Shown piece after piece: positions 1-7,051 of a stretch of DNA of 7,551 nucleotides. The DNA is from Sediminibacterium sp. Its GTDB lineage: Bacteria > Bacteroidota > Bacteroidia > Chitinophagales > Chitinophagaceae. A model generated the notes under the pieces. It did not search any database. It worked only from the letters and a program-made list of their open reading frames with translations, and had not been told where the DNA came from. Location: positions 1-7,551 of the forward strand of contig JAQBNJ010000462.1 in assembly GCA_028288645.1 (NCBI GenBank), given 5' to 3'. Each line of letters opens with the position of its first letter. Position 1 is the stretch's first letter. The position numbers and the translations under genes were made by a program.

Positions 1-1239
1 TTAGGCGCAGAAGGAAAAAGCTACGGCAGTGCGAAACTTTCTCCTTCAGGCAAATGGCTGGCCTTCCAATATGGCAGTACCGGGTTTGTGGATATTCCGG
101 TGATGGCTGTTATGCCGCTGAATGGAACGGCAAAAGATATCGTCAATATTCCCTTCGACAGGAACAAAGGAAATTTTACATGGAGCGATGATGAAAAATA
201 TATTTATTTCAGCGCGCAAAGCAATGGCGGCGCACCAATTTACCGTGCCGATATGCAAACCAAACAGGTGGAAGCATTAACAGATATGAATTCAGGCGTA
301 AGCGGTTTTGATCTCAGTAACAATAAAATTGTGTTTGTAAAAACTGAAGTAGCCGATCCGTTTGAATTATATGCCTGCGATGCAGCCGGCAAAAATGCAA
401 AACGCATCAGTAATTTCAACGACTGGATCAAAACAAAAAAACTCAGCTTCCCTGAAAAGAAAAGTTTTGTGAACGAGAAAGGATTAACGGTTGAGTATTG
501 GGTGATGAAACCTGCCAATTATGAAGCCGGTAAAAAATACCCGACCATCTTAGACATTCACGGTGGACCGACCGCTATGTGGGGGCCGGGTGAAAGTTCT
601 ATGTGGCACGAGTTCCAGTATTATTGTGCCAAAGGTTATGTGGTGGTGTATGGTAATCCAAGGGGATCCGGCGGCTACGGTGTTGAGTTCCTGCGTGCCA
701 ATGTGAATGATTGGGGTTCGGGACCGACATCGGATGTATTAACCTATCTCGACAAAGCCGGTGCCGGTGGTTTTATTGATACTTCACGTTTGGCAGTTAC
801 CGGTGGTTCTTATGCGGGCTATTTAGTTGCATGGATCATCAGCCACGACCAGCGTTTTAAAGCAGCCTGCTCACAGCGTGGTGTGTATGATCTCGGAACT
901 TTTTTTGGTGAAGGAAATGCATGGCGGCTTGTGCCGAATTATTTTGGCGGCTATCCCTGGGAGGCTGCAACCAAAGCAAATATCCAGAGAGAATCACCCA
1001 TAAATTATGTGCAGAATATTTACACCCCCTATATTATTTTCCACGGCGAAAATGATCTGCGCACAGGTGTGATACAGGGTGAAATGTTATACAAGAGTTT
1101 GAAAGTATTGGGAAGAACTGTTGAATATGTACGTCACCCCGGCGGCACACATGAATTAACAAGAAGCGGAAACAACCGCCAGCGGATTGACCAGATGTTG
1201 AGGACGATGGAGTTTTTTGAGCGGTTTATAAAACACTGA
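1..1239 (+). CDS. S9 family serine peptidase (prolyl oligopeptidase / acylaminoacyl-peptidase type), 5' end missing
   Basis: The reading frame is open from base 1, so the gene enters from the left edge. The ATG at base 88 is internal, because coding sequence of the same style (GSAKLSPSGKWLAF) precedes it. The visible part has the end of a TolB/WD40-like beta-propeller (repeats such as FTWSDDEKYIYFSAQSNGG), then an alpha/beta-hydrolase domain from about base 470. The catalytic triad can be read: Ser in GGSYAG (808-810), Asp in HGENDLRTG (1054-1056) and His in HPGGTHELTRSG (1150-1152). The HGGP oxyanion segment lies near 560. Known S9 enzymes cut short peptides, often after proline or at blocked N termini, with the propeller gating access. 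The nucleophile elbow has Ala where GGSYGG is more usual, a tolerated change. Any signal peptide would lie outside the window. The C-terminal end looks intact and stops at TGA. Substrate and exact subfamily (S9B or S9C) cannot be told from this fragment. Confidence 0.93.
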   Translation, partial: LGAEGKSYGSAKLSPSGKWLAFQYGSTGFVDIPVMAVMPLNGTAKDIVNIPFDRNKGNFTWSDDEKYIYFSAQSNGGAPIYRADMQTKQVEALTDMNSGVSGFDLSNNKIVFVKTEVADPFELYACDAAGKNAKRISNFNDWIKTKKLSFPEKKSFVNEKGLTVEYWVMKPANYEAGKKYPTILDIHGGPTAMWGPGESSMWHEFQYYCAKGYVVVYGNPRGSGGYGVEFLRANVNDWGSGPTSDVLTYLDKAGAGGFIDTSRLAVTGGSYAGYLVAWIISHDQRFKAACSQRGVYDLGTFFGEGNAWRLVPNYFGGYPWEAATKANIQRESPINYVQNIYTPYIIFHGENDLRTGVIQGEMLYKSLKVLGRTVEYVRHPGGTHELTRSGNNRQRIDQMLRTMEFFERFIKH

Positions 1240-1241
1240 GT

Positions 1242-1341
1242 GAATTTTGGAATTGGGAGATTGGGAGATTTTGAAATTGATACGAGTGCGTGCTCCGAAA
1301 GAAATTTCCCTCCCGCAAGTGCGGGACCAAAATTCCAAAAT
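1242..1341. repeat. Nested inverted-repeat element between convergent genes
   Basis: The whole gap between the peptidase stop and the amidase stop is repetitive. The arms attttggaatt (1244-1254) and aattccaaaat (1331-1341) are perfect 11-bp reverse complements. The right arm overlaps the amidase stop codon by one base. Just inside the left arm, attgggag is repeated in tandem (1252-1259 and 1260-1267), followed by a partial third copy. A shorter hairpin sits at 1311-1326. The layout resembles a REP-like or small palindromic intergenic repeat; whether it recurs in the genome cannot be seen here. Confidence 0.55.
1311..1326. terminator. Possible weak bidirectional terminator hairpin
   Basis: tcccgc (1311-1316) pairs with gcggga (1321-1326) around an aagt loop, giving a GC-rich 6-bp stem between two convergent genes. 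Neither side has a proper run of T. On the - strand the hairpin is followed by GGGAAATTTCTTTC, on the + strand by a mixed sequence. The position suits a terminator for both genes, but the hairpin may simply be the core of the surrounding repeat. Confidence 0.35.
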
Positions 1342-2525
1342 CATTTCAACCCTTTCAACCAATCGGTCAACCCCAAATAAATCTTCTTCGCTACATCATC
1401 AGGAAATCCAGCGCGCAAAACTTTTCGCTCGTCGTCTTCATTACTCATAAAGGCAACTTCAACAAGACTATTGGGGAAATCAGTGGGTTGATTCAATACA
1501 AAATTGAAACTGCCAACATTGCCAAACTCATTCAGTTTTAATTCCAGCATGCGGCTCAATATCGCCTGCGTTAATGGGCGGAAGCCGATATGTTTATAGT
1601 AAGTGCTAACCCCATTCACCTGCGCATTGCTGCTTGAATTAAGATGCAGACTGATGAGCACATCCGGGTTTTCTTTCTGGAGAAATAAAATACGGTCCTT
1701 GTTATCAAAACTGGTGTCTTCGGTGCGTGTCATCACAATATTCTTCACGCCTTTTTGTTTCAATGCTTTCTGTAAGGCTTTCGCAAAAAGCAGCGTATAG
1801 TATTTTTCTGTGTACTTCGCATGTATGCCGCCTGTGCCGGTATTGGTACCGCCATGGCCCGCATCAATAGCTATCTTCATGAAACGCAGGTCTAATTTTT
1901 CAGGTTGCCGTTTTACGCGTATGGCAAGCGCCTTTCCTTTGTAACCAATGCTGTAACCCCAGTGCTGGCGGTGCTGCAATTCAATGGTAACGCGAACCAC
2001 ATCATCTTCTACCTGGTTGTAATACACATTTTTTACTTCTTTTAAAGTATGCAATTGCGTGATCCAGTTGGTATTGCTTTGAACGCCGTAAATATCTATG
2101 ATGATCTTTGATGGATTGATCTCCATCCAGCTTTTATAAGGCAGTTTTTCTTCCATGCTGATCGCTACAATATCATGCGTGGTATCGCCCTGCGTGGTAT
2201 CAGCTTTCGCGATAAAAGAATTCGTCAGGTAAAATGGTTTTTCTGCCGGTATACTATCAAATTTCATATACGCTTTTTCTATATAAGCAGTATGAAATTT
2301 TGACAGCTGTATGTTATAAAACTCTTTGGTAGAATCTATCACGCGCAGGATCACATTCGTATCAATATAACCGATCTTGGCGCCACCCAGCCTGTCGGCG
2401 CCCTGTCCGTATAAAAGGGCAGGCAATTTTCCACCGGATCTTCCTAGTGTATAACGCGGCATTGTATTTTGCGCCATGGTTTGTGATAACACCAGGACCA
2501 GGCAGGCGATCAGTATACTCTTCAT
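1341..2525 (-). CDS. N-acetylmuramoyl-L-alanine amidase (Amidase_3), secreted
   Basis: This 394-residue protein should cut the amide bond between N-acetylmuramic acid and L-alanine in peptidoglycan, acting in the periplasm during cell separation or wall turnover. Residues 1-19 form a signal peptide ending TMAQ. Residues about 38-90 resemble an SH3-like wall-binding domain, and about 137-205 an AMIN-like domain (KIIIDIYGVQ, later VVRVTIEL), which in related amidases helps with localisation. The zinc amidase domain spans 216-394. It keeps the expected ligands H224 (DAGHGG), E240 (KYTEKYYTL) and H294 (ISLHLNSS), and the catalytic E356 (NSLVEVAFMSN). Length and completeness fit AmiC-type enzymes. 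Two-domain N termini of this sort are inferred from pattern only and are the less certain part. The start at 2525 is chosen because it gives a good signal peptide. An intrinsic terminator 46 bases upstream suggests the gene has its own promoter. Confidence 0.92.
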   Translation of the reverse strand: MKSILIACLVLVLSQTMAQNTMPRYTLGRSGGKLPALLYGQGADRLGGAKIGYIDTNVILRVIDSTKEFYNIQLSKFHTAYIEKAYMKFDSIPAEKPFYLTNSFIAKADTTQGDTTHDIVAISMEEKLPYKSWMEINPSKIIIDIYGVQSNTNWITQLHTLKEVKNVYYNQVEDDVVRVTIELQHRQHWGYSIGYKGKALAIRVKRQPEKLDLRFMKIAIDAGHGGTNTGTGGIHAKYTEKYYTLLFAKALQKALKQKGVKNIVMTRTEDTSFDNKDRILFLQKENPDVLISLHLNSSSNAQVNGVSTYYKHIGFRPLTQAILSRMLELKLNEFGNVGSFNFVLNQPTDFPNSLVEVAFMSNEDDERKVLRAGFPDDVAKKIYLGLTDWLKGLK

Positions 2526-2570
2526 CAGATGAAGGTAAAAAGATAAATGCGATACTTATGCCATAGGGGG

Positions 2571-2600
2571 AAAAAAATTGGGGAAGTAAGAATACTCCCC
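2571..2600 (-). terminator. Intrinsic terminator of the DUF4270-barrel operon
   Basis: Read on the - strand, GGGGAGTA pairs with TACTTCCCC (one bulged base) around a TTCT loop, and is followed by AATTTTTTT. This is a classic rho-independent terminator shape. It lies about 126 bases after the stop of the barrel gene and 46 bases before the amidase start. It should therefore separate the two transcripts. Confidence 0.68.
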
Positions 2601-2657
2601 CGCTCCCTTAGTTAATCTAAATGCCGGCGTGGATTACCAAGCCAAACGAGCTTATAG

Positions 2658-2723
2658 AGTTAATAGTTAATAATTGAAAAGCGGTGGTCATAATTATTAA
2701 CTATTCACTATTAATTATTAACT
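2658..2723. repeat. AT-rich palindromic intergenic repeat, copy 1
   Basis: agttaatagttaataatt (2658-2675) and aattattaactattcact (2692-2709) are reverse complements at 17 of 18 positions, around a 16-base loop. The right half also repeats directly: aattattaact occurs at 2692-2702 and 2713-2723. It lies just after the barrel gene stop on the - strand, so its RNA could fold into a 3' hairpin ahead of the terminator. A segment of this element recurs in the repeat at 5474-5553. Confidence 0.6.
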
Positions 2724-2726
2724 ACC

Positions 2727-4013
2727 TCAGTCATATTTTTTCATCTTACGCGATAGCCAGAAATCCCGGTAGCTGATGGTTATATTAAACTGTGTGTATT
2801 TTTCTTTGATCAGGCCATTGTTGGTGGTTCCCCTTGTGCCTATTTCCAACGCGCCCTGTAAACCCAATCCGCTTCTCGCCAATTGCACGCCTGCACCGAT
2901 AGTAGCGCCCACATCTGTTAATTGTTGCCCGGCGATGCGCAGGTAAGAATTATTGTAAAAAAATCCCCCCTGGAAAAAATATTTTTCAAATGATTGATTG
3001 AGATAGCTGAGTTTTTTTGAGTACTCAACACCGGCCGCAATTTTCTGGCTGTTCACCAATGAATAACTGATGCCTTTATAATTGAGGCTGCTCCATCCCT
3101 GGTAGTTATAATCGAGGGCAAAAGTGAATGTGTTTTGATAGGTTGCCGCAATTCCGCCTGCATAGGTTACCGGTATGGTAAAATAATCAGACTTGTAATA
3201 TTCGTTGTTCACCAGGATGGAAGTACCATCTTTCACCAGTAAATTATAGTCCGCTTTCAATCTTGTTTTATTCGATATCGTTGCTCCCAGTGCAAGATCC
3301 CATTGCTTATTGATCTTTGTCTTGTATTGTATACCGAGTTTGAGATAAGGATTACCAATAAAGATATTCCGGTTGGTGCTCAATACACTGTCTGAAATAT
3401 TTCCTGCAATGGTTTCTGTTTCCTGCAACTGGCCAAAAAGATAGGAGGTTTGCAAGCCAACCGAAAGATTTTTTGTTATTTCAAAGCTGTTAGCTACATA
3501 AAACTGGTTGGTGCTGCCCGTTCCTTCATAATAAGCGCTCGTTGTAAGATTACTGCCCTGTATGTTCTTATTTCCGTAAAAAGAATAATTAGATGTACTG
3601 AATGGCATCAGCCCAACACTAATGGCCCAATGTTTTTTGGGTTTGATAGCCAGCGCAATTTTTTTAAACTGCATATCGGCCGAAAAGCTCTGTGCAGGAT
3701 CCGTGATCGGCGCTCCTGAATAACTGATCGATTTATACCGCGTTGCCACTTCAAAATAAAAAAAATGCTCATCCAGTTTCGCATAAGAAGCAGGATTTCC
3801 CTGGAACAGGAAACGGTTAGACGACAGGGCCAATCCCGCATGCCCCATCCCCGATGTACGATCGAACATGCTTTTTTCAATATCACCAATCCCGATCATG
3901 GAATAGGGTGAAGTATTGTTTTGCGCATGCATTTTTATCACTGAAAAAAAACAACCCATCAAACAAAAAAATATCGGTCTCCTGATCATAAACGTTTTAT
4001 TGTACGGAAGCAT
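2727..4013 (-). CDS. Outer-membrane beta-barrel protein, FadL/OmpP1-like
   Basis: The protein has 428 residues. A signal peptide ends near MHAQ (28-31). The mature start, with SPYSMIGIGD and then GNPASYAKL at 72-80, resembles FadL/OmpP1/PorV-type barrels, in which an N-terminal NPA motif is common. The rest is alternating strands rich in aromatic and polar residues with Gly/Asn turns, and ends in a strand-like segment (FNITISYRDFW). The barrel should sit in the outer membrane; the cargo is unknown. The gene overlaps the end of the DUF4270 gene by 17 bases, so the two are cotranscribed and may be translationally coupled. A second in-frame ATG at 3987-3989 (MIRRPIFF) gives a more typical signal peptide and starts just after the DUF4270 stop, so the true start may be there. 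Assignment to an exact barrel family is by motif resemblance only. Confidence 0.82.
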   Translation of the reverse strand: MLPYNKTFMIRRPIFFCLMGCFFSVIKMHAQNNTSPYSMIGIGDIEKSMFDRTSGMGHAGLALSSNRFLFQGNPASYAKLDEHFFYFEVATRYKSISYSGAPITDPAQSFSADMQFKKIALAIKPKKHWAISVGLMPFSTSNYSFYGNKNIQGSNLTTSAYYEGTGSTNQFYVANSFEITKNLSVGLQTSYLFGQLQETETIAGNISDSVLSTNRNIFIGNPYLKLGIQYKTKINKQWDLALGATISNKTRLKADYNLLVKDGTSILVNNEYYKSDYFTIPVTYAGGIAATYQNTFTFALDYNYQGWSSLNYKGISYSLVNSQKIAAGVEYSKKLSYLNQSFEKYFFQGGFFYNNSYLRIAGQQLTDVGATIGAGVQLARSGLGLQGALEIGTRGTTNNGLIKEKYTQFNITISYRDFWLSRKMKKYD

Positions 4014-5343
4014 AAATTATAAGTAGTTCCATTTTCCCTTCACTATTATTTCGGTTTCCCATTACCAGCCGGTTGAATTGTGTTTCCATTATCGGGCTAT
4101 ACGGTATCAGCAGCAAACCATTGGCATTAACGGTTGCATCAAGCAGCATGGCACGGATATATTGGGTAAGATCATACACGTAGTTGGTGTTTTCTCCGTA
4201 TAAATTATCTACGGTCAGGTCGCCCGTTTGTAATTCAGCACTTCCTTCACTGTTGATAGACGTGAGATCATTACCGATCTGGTTCAATTGTGTTGTGGTT
4301 GACAAACGGAGTTGCGGTGGCAACGTATAAGATCCGGTGCCATACGTACCACGTATCGGCCTCACGATCAGCGAGGCTTTTAATATTTTCGTGTAGTTCG
4401 GCAATTTCAACACATCTCTTATCGTTGGAAAACGGATCTTGGCCATTGCGCCCGCTGCATACATTGTATAAGCCGTATTGTTTGTAACCGTACTGTTAAT
4501 TTCCTTTGAAGCAGCCAGGTTGTTTAATACCGTTGCGGACCTGTCTACAGTTACCTGGTTAAACTGATGAGTTTTATTGCCGAGTACCAGGTCCACTGTT
4601 CTGTCCAACGCATACAATCCTTGTCTTTTATAATACAACCTCAGGATAACACTATCACTGCAACCAAAGATCAACTGGCTGGCACCCGTGGTGCTCAGGC
4701 GAAATCCATACAGGTATTGCAGAAAGGCATCACTGTTTTTTACATCTGCATCATTGGGGTCCTGGTATTTCTTTAGCAGGTCCTTTCCAAAATTATCATC
4801 AAGCCTGATCGTGATAAGCTCATTTGCATTGGGTCTTACAGTCACAGTTTTTGAACCCAATGGTTTAAGCATTACATCAAACGACCGGGTATTATGAAGG
4901 ATCAATAACGAATTATCATAGGGAACGATGGGCTCAGACAATTGATGCACGTTGATTTGGATTGGTTTTGTTGTATCGCCTATATAGGATTTATCCGGTT
5001 TAAGCACCAATGCAATTGAATCGAAGATGGCCGCTTTAAATGAATCGGCAACATACGGGTCTGAATAAGTTGGCGGGATGACCTCAAAATAACTTTTGGT
5101 TGTTATCTGTCCAAACACGGGATCATTATACGCGCCGATCATCGAAACACCTTTGGCTGAGGTAACAAATGAATCCACGTACACTGTGGAAAGATCCACG
5201 GCAAAAGAATCTACTTTGATCACCTGTGTATACCCGTTATCGAGGTATTGATCGCCAAATTGTATATCCACTTTTGTACAGGCGAATAAGGCAGTTGAAA
5301 AAAACAGGAAAACAAAAACAACTCGTTTAAAATGCATTGACAT
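3997..5343 (-). CDS. DUF4270 family lipoprotein
   Basis: The protein has 448 residues with a lipoprotein signal: a basic start (HFKR), a hydrophobic stretch, and the lipobox LFAC with C22 as the lipid-bearing cysteine. The mature part matches what I know of DUF4270: an early DSFAVDLST segment, the GAYNDPVFG motif at 70-78, and FDSIALVLKP followed by a GDT turn at 107-124. Near the C terminus come YDLTQYIRAML and GLLLIPYSP. The family is largely restricted to Bacteroidota and has no established function. It looks like a beta-rich envelope or surface protein, but that is inference. The first ATG (5343) and a second two codons later both give a valid lipoprotein signal; the longer form is given. 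It is the first gene of an operon with the barrel protein and is divergent from the Kelch lipoprotein gene. Confidence 0.86.
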   Translation of the reverse strand: MSMHFKRVVFVFLFFSTALFACTKVDIQFGDQYLDNGYTQVIKVDSFAVDLSTVYVDSFVTSAKGVSMIGAYNDPVFGQITTKSYFEVIPPTYSDPYVADSFKAAIFDSIALVLKPDKSYIGDTTKPIQINVHQLSEPIVPYDNSLLILHNTRSFDVMLKPLGSKTVTVRPNANELITIRLDDNFGKDLLKKYQDPNDADVKNSDAFLQYLYGFRLSTTGASQLIFGCSDSVILRLYYKRQGLYALDRTVDLVLGNKTHQFNQVTVDRSATVLNNLAASKEINSTVTNNTAYTMYAAGAMAKIRFPTIRDVLKLPNYTKILKASLIVRPIRGTYGTGSYTLPPQLRLSTTTQLNQIGNDLTSINSEGSAELQTGDLTVDNLYGENTNYVYDLTQYIRAMLLDATVNANGLLLIPYSPIMETQFNRLVMGNRNNSEGKMELLIIYASVQ

Positions 5344-5661
5344 TGGTTGACACAGTGTGAAAAATTTCTTGATCCGAACAACACAATAATAGGCCGCCCT
5401 CCTGTTACAGAATTGTTAGTATGGATTAATCAGTTGATTGTACCGATGAGGTGTTGATATTTATCTGCGAGTGTTGGAGTGAGCAGTGAGTAGTGAATGG
5501 GGCAATAAACTATTATTCATTATTGACTATTCACTCCTCACCATTCACTCCAAAATCTTTCGCCGATAAAATCACATCATTCGTCTTTGAATATGCATCG
5601 AAAATCCATTTTAACGATTTAGCGAAACCGTTGGCAGATAATTTCAATCAAAATTTCATAC
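5344..5661. promoter_or_regulatory. Divergent intergenic region between DUF4270 and Kelch genes
   Basis: This 318-base gap lies between two start codons facing away from each other, so it should hold promoters for both operons. The only clear structure is the palindromic repeat at 5474-5553. A possible Bacteroidota -7 box for the DUF4270 operon, TATTATTG on the - strand (5384-5391), matches TAnnTTTG at all but one position, but no good -33 partner is at the right distance. No convincing promoter is visible for the Kelch gene. There is no open frame in the gap that looks like a gene. Confidence 0.5.
5474..5553. repeat. Palindromic intergenic repeat, copy 2
   Basis: The arms 5474-5500 and 5527-5553 are imperfect reverse complements, with about 22 of 27 positions matching. 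The loop has a further inner pair, caataa (5503-5508) with ttattg (5520-5525). Inside it, attattgactattcact (5519-5535) matches 2693-2709 at 16 of 17 bases, so this and the element at 2658-2723 belong to one family. The element is 108 bases before the Kelch start and 130 bases before the DUF4270 start. It could form a cruciform or an RNA hairpin; no function is known. Confidence 0.6.
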
Positions 5662-6690
5662 ATGAAGCGATTAAAGTACTTATTCTTTTTACCGGCAAGT
5701 GTTGCGCTGGTTTTGTTCTCCTGTTCCAAAAGCACCGATACAACCGATAGTGATTCAAGTGGTAACTGGTTAAAGCGTTCTGAATTTGAAGGCAATGCGC
5801 GCACAGAGGCGGTGGCATTTACCATTGGCGATACTTCTTATATCGGTACAGGCTTTGATGGCACTAATCGCTATACAGATTTCTGGGCCTACGATCCGGT
5901 AAAAAATTTCTGGACCCAACGCGCACAGTTTCCAGGCGTGGCTAGAAATTCTGCAGTGGGTTTCAGCATTGGCAGCAAAGGATATATCGCCACCGGTTAT
6001 GATGGATTGAACCGTTTAAACGATAACTGGGAATATAGCCCTGCAACAAATACATGGACAAGAAAAGCGGATTTTGCAGGTACGGCAAGATATGATGCGG
6101 TAGCTTTTGCCATCAGCGATAAAGCCTATATCTCCACCGGTTTTGATGGCGGTTACACAAAAGACATGTGGGAGTTCTCACCAACGGGCGGTACAAACAA
6201 CAGTGGCGTATGGACACAAAAAGTAAGTCTCGGCGGAAGCAAGCGTTCAGGCGCTGTGGCATTTGTGTATAATAGCAAAGCGTATGTTCTAACAGGCATC
6301 AACAACGGAACAGCCGTCGGCGATTTCTGGATGTACGATCCCGCTACCGGTGCGTGGACACAACTCAGGGATATTTCCAATACCAGTTCCGATACCTATG
6401 ATGATGATTATTCTGATATTATTCGCAGTAATGCTGTGGCATTTGTGATAGGCAGTAAAGGATATATTACAGCGGGTGAGAATGGATCATACGTCAAGAA
6501 AACCTGGGAATATGATTTTGCAACAGATGCATGGACACGCAAAACAAGTTATGAGCGCGCAGAGCGAAGCGGTGCGGTTGCATTCACTGTAAAAGGCAGG
6601 GGATTTGTTGCCACAGGAAGGAACAGTACCTATTATTTTGATGATATCGATGAATTTCAACCGGACATTGCTTATAATTCCTATGATTAA
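5662..6690 (+). CDS. Kelch-repeat lipoprotein, six-bladed propeller
   Basis: The protein has 342 residues. It begins with a lipoprotein signal (MKRLKY, a hydrophobic stretch, lipobox LFSC with C21), then a short Ser/Thr/Asp linker (22-34). Six Kelch repeats follow, starting at W36, W84, W132, W184, W232 and W291. Each has the pattern W-x-R/K, then R-x-x-A-V-A/G-F, Y-I-x-T-G and D-x-W-x-Y/F-x-P. Six blades suit a closed beta-propeller on the membrane surface, probably for binding protein or sugar. Blade 5 carries an extra acidic loop (DTYDDDYSD, about 244-252) that lengthens the repeat from 48 to 59 residues. Some bacterial Kelch propellers are sialic-acid mutarotases (NanM), but no catalytic signature or sialic-acid gene is visible, so an enzyme function is not claimed. 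The last bases overlap the DUF4907 start, which implies one transcript. Confidence 0.92.
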   Translation: MKRLKYLFFLPASVALVLFSCSKSTDTTDSDSSGNWLKRSEFEGNARTEAVAFTIGDTSYIGTGFDGTNRYTDFWAYDPVKNFWTQRAQFPGVARNSAVGFSIGSKGYIATGYDGLNRLNDNWEYSPATNTWTRKADFAGTARYDAVAFAISDKAYISTGFDGGYTKDMWEFSPTGGTNNSGVWTQKVSLGGSKRSGAVAFVYNSKAYVLTGINNGTAVGDFWMYDPATGAWTQLRDISNTSSDTYDDDYSDIIRSNAVAFVIGSKGYITAGENGSYVKKTWEYDFATDAWTRKTSYERAERSGAVAFTVKGRGFVATGRNSTYYFDDIDEFQPDIAYNSYD

Positions 6691-7015
6691 AAAAAACTGG
6701 ACATACCTGTTGTTTGCACTGGCTCTTTTGTTCTTTGCATTCACGCGTTTAAAAAAAGAATACCGGGAGCATGCAGGTGAAGTGAAGATTTCGCTTATCA
6801 CATTTCATACACCGGTTGGCTGGGGTTATGATGTGTACACGAATGATTCGCTATACATACACCAGGAGTATATCCCGGCAGCTAATGGCAGGAAAGGTTT
6901 TTGTTCAGAAGCAGAAGCGAATACTATTGGCAGGCTGGTTATCGCAAAAATGAAGTACAGCAAATTTCCGGTGATATCATTGAAGGAGCTTGATAGTTGT
7001 GAGATCAAAAGATGA
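6683..7015 (+). CDS. DUF4907 family small envelope protein
   Basis: The 110-residue protein starts at the ATG at 6683, eight bases inside the Kelch gene (ATGATTAA holds both the start and the Kelch stop), an arrangement typical of translational coupling. A longer frame upstream only shadows the Kelch coding region. Residues 5-21 are a hydrophobic signal or anchor (TYLLFALALLFFAF) with lysines before it. The rest carries the hallmark segments I associate with DUF4907: GWGYD (46-50), LYIHQEYIPA (57-66), GRKGF (69-73), a Glu/Ala-rich helix, and FPVISLKELD at the end. The family is small, found in Bacteroidota and of unknown function. There is no lipobox cysteine, so the protein is either secreted to the periplasm or held by its N-terminal helix. 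Pairing with a Kelch lipoprotein suggests they work together. Confidence 0.82.
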   Translation: MIKKNWTYLLFALALLFFAFTRLKKEYREHAGEVKISLITFHTPVGWGYDVYTNDSLYIHQEYIPAANGRKGFCSEAEANTIGRLVIAKMKYSKFPVISLKELDSCEIKR

Positions 7016-7017
7016 CC

Positions 7018-7047
7018 TCTCTGCGAAAACAGATGTTTTCGCAGAGA
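7018..7047. terminator. Strong hairpin, likely bidirectional terminator
   Basis: tctctgcgaaaac (7018-7030) and gttttcgcagaga (7035-7047) pair perfectly over 13 bp around an agat loop. It lies in the 36-base gap between the convergent DUF4907 and LytTR genes, two bases after one stop and four bases from the other. On the - strand the exit side reads GGTCATCTTTTGATC and on the + strand TCGGTTAAGAATTTTT, so the T runs are offset on both sides. Position and symmetry support termination in both directions. Confidence 0.7.
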
Positions 7048-7051
7048 TCGG

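Noticed and set aside
88..90. ATG as the start of the S9 peptidase
   Set aside because: The same frame is open from base 1 and encodes propeller-like sequence, so this Met is internal.
4..1239. S9 peptidase as catalytically dead because of GGSYAG
   Set aside because: Ser, Asp and His of the triad are all present, and a Gly-to-Ala change after the nucleophile is tolerated in hydrolases.
2526..2570. Bacteroidota -7/-33 promoter for the amidase (TATCTTTT on the - strand)
   Set aside because: The -7-like box matches TAnnTTTG fairly well, but no TTTG-like -33 box lies at the usual distance, and T-rich stretches are common here.
5493..5750. Small + strand frame overlapping the Kelch start
   Set aside because: It runs through the palindromic repeat and then in a different frame over the Kelch signal-peptide region, with no recognisable protein features.
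6605..6682. Upstream extension of the DUF4907 reading frame (MLPQEGTVPI...)
   Set aside because: It lies wholly within the Kelch coding sequence in another frame. The start at 6683 places a normal lysine-led hydrophobic signal at the N terminus.
5662..6690. Kelch protein as N-acetylneuraminate epimerase (NanM)
   Set aside because: Six blades fit, but there is no sialic-acid gene nearby and no catalytic motif that I can recognise, and the lipoprotein anchor and DUF4907 partner point elsewhere.
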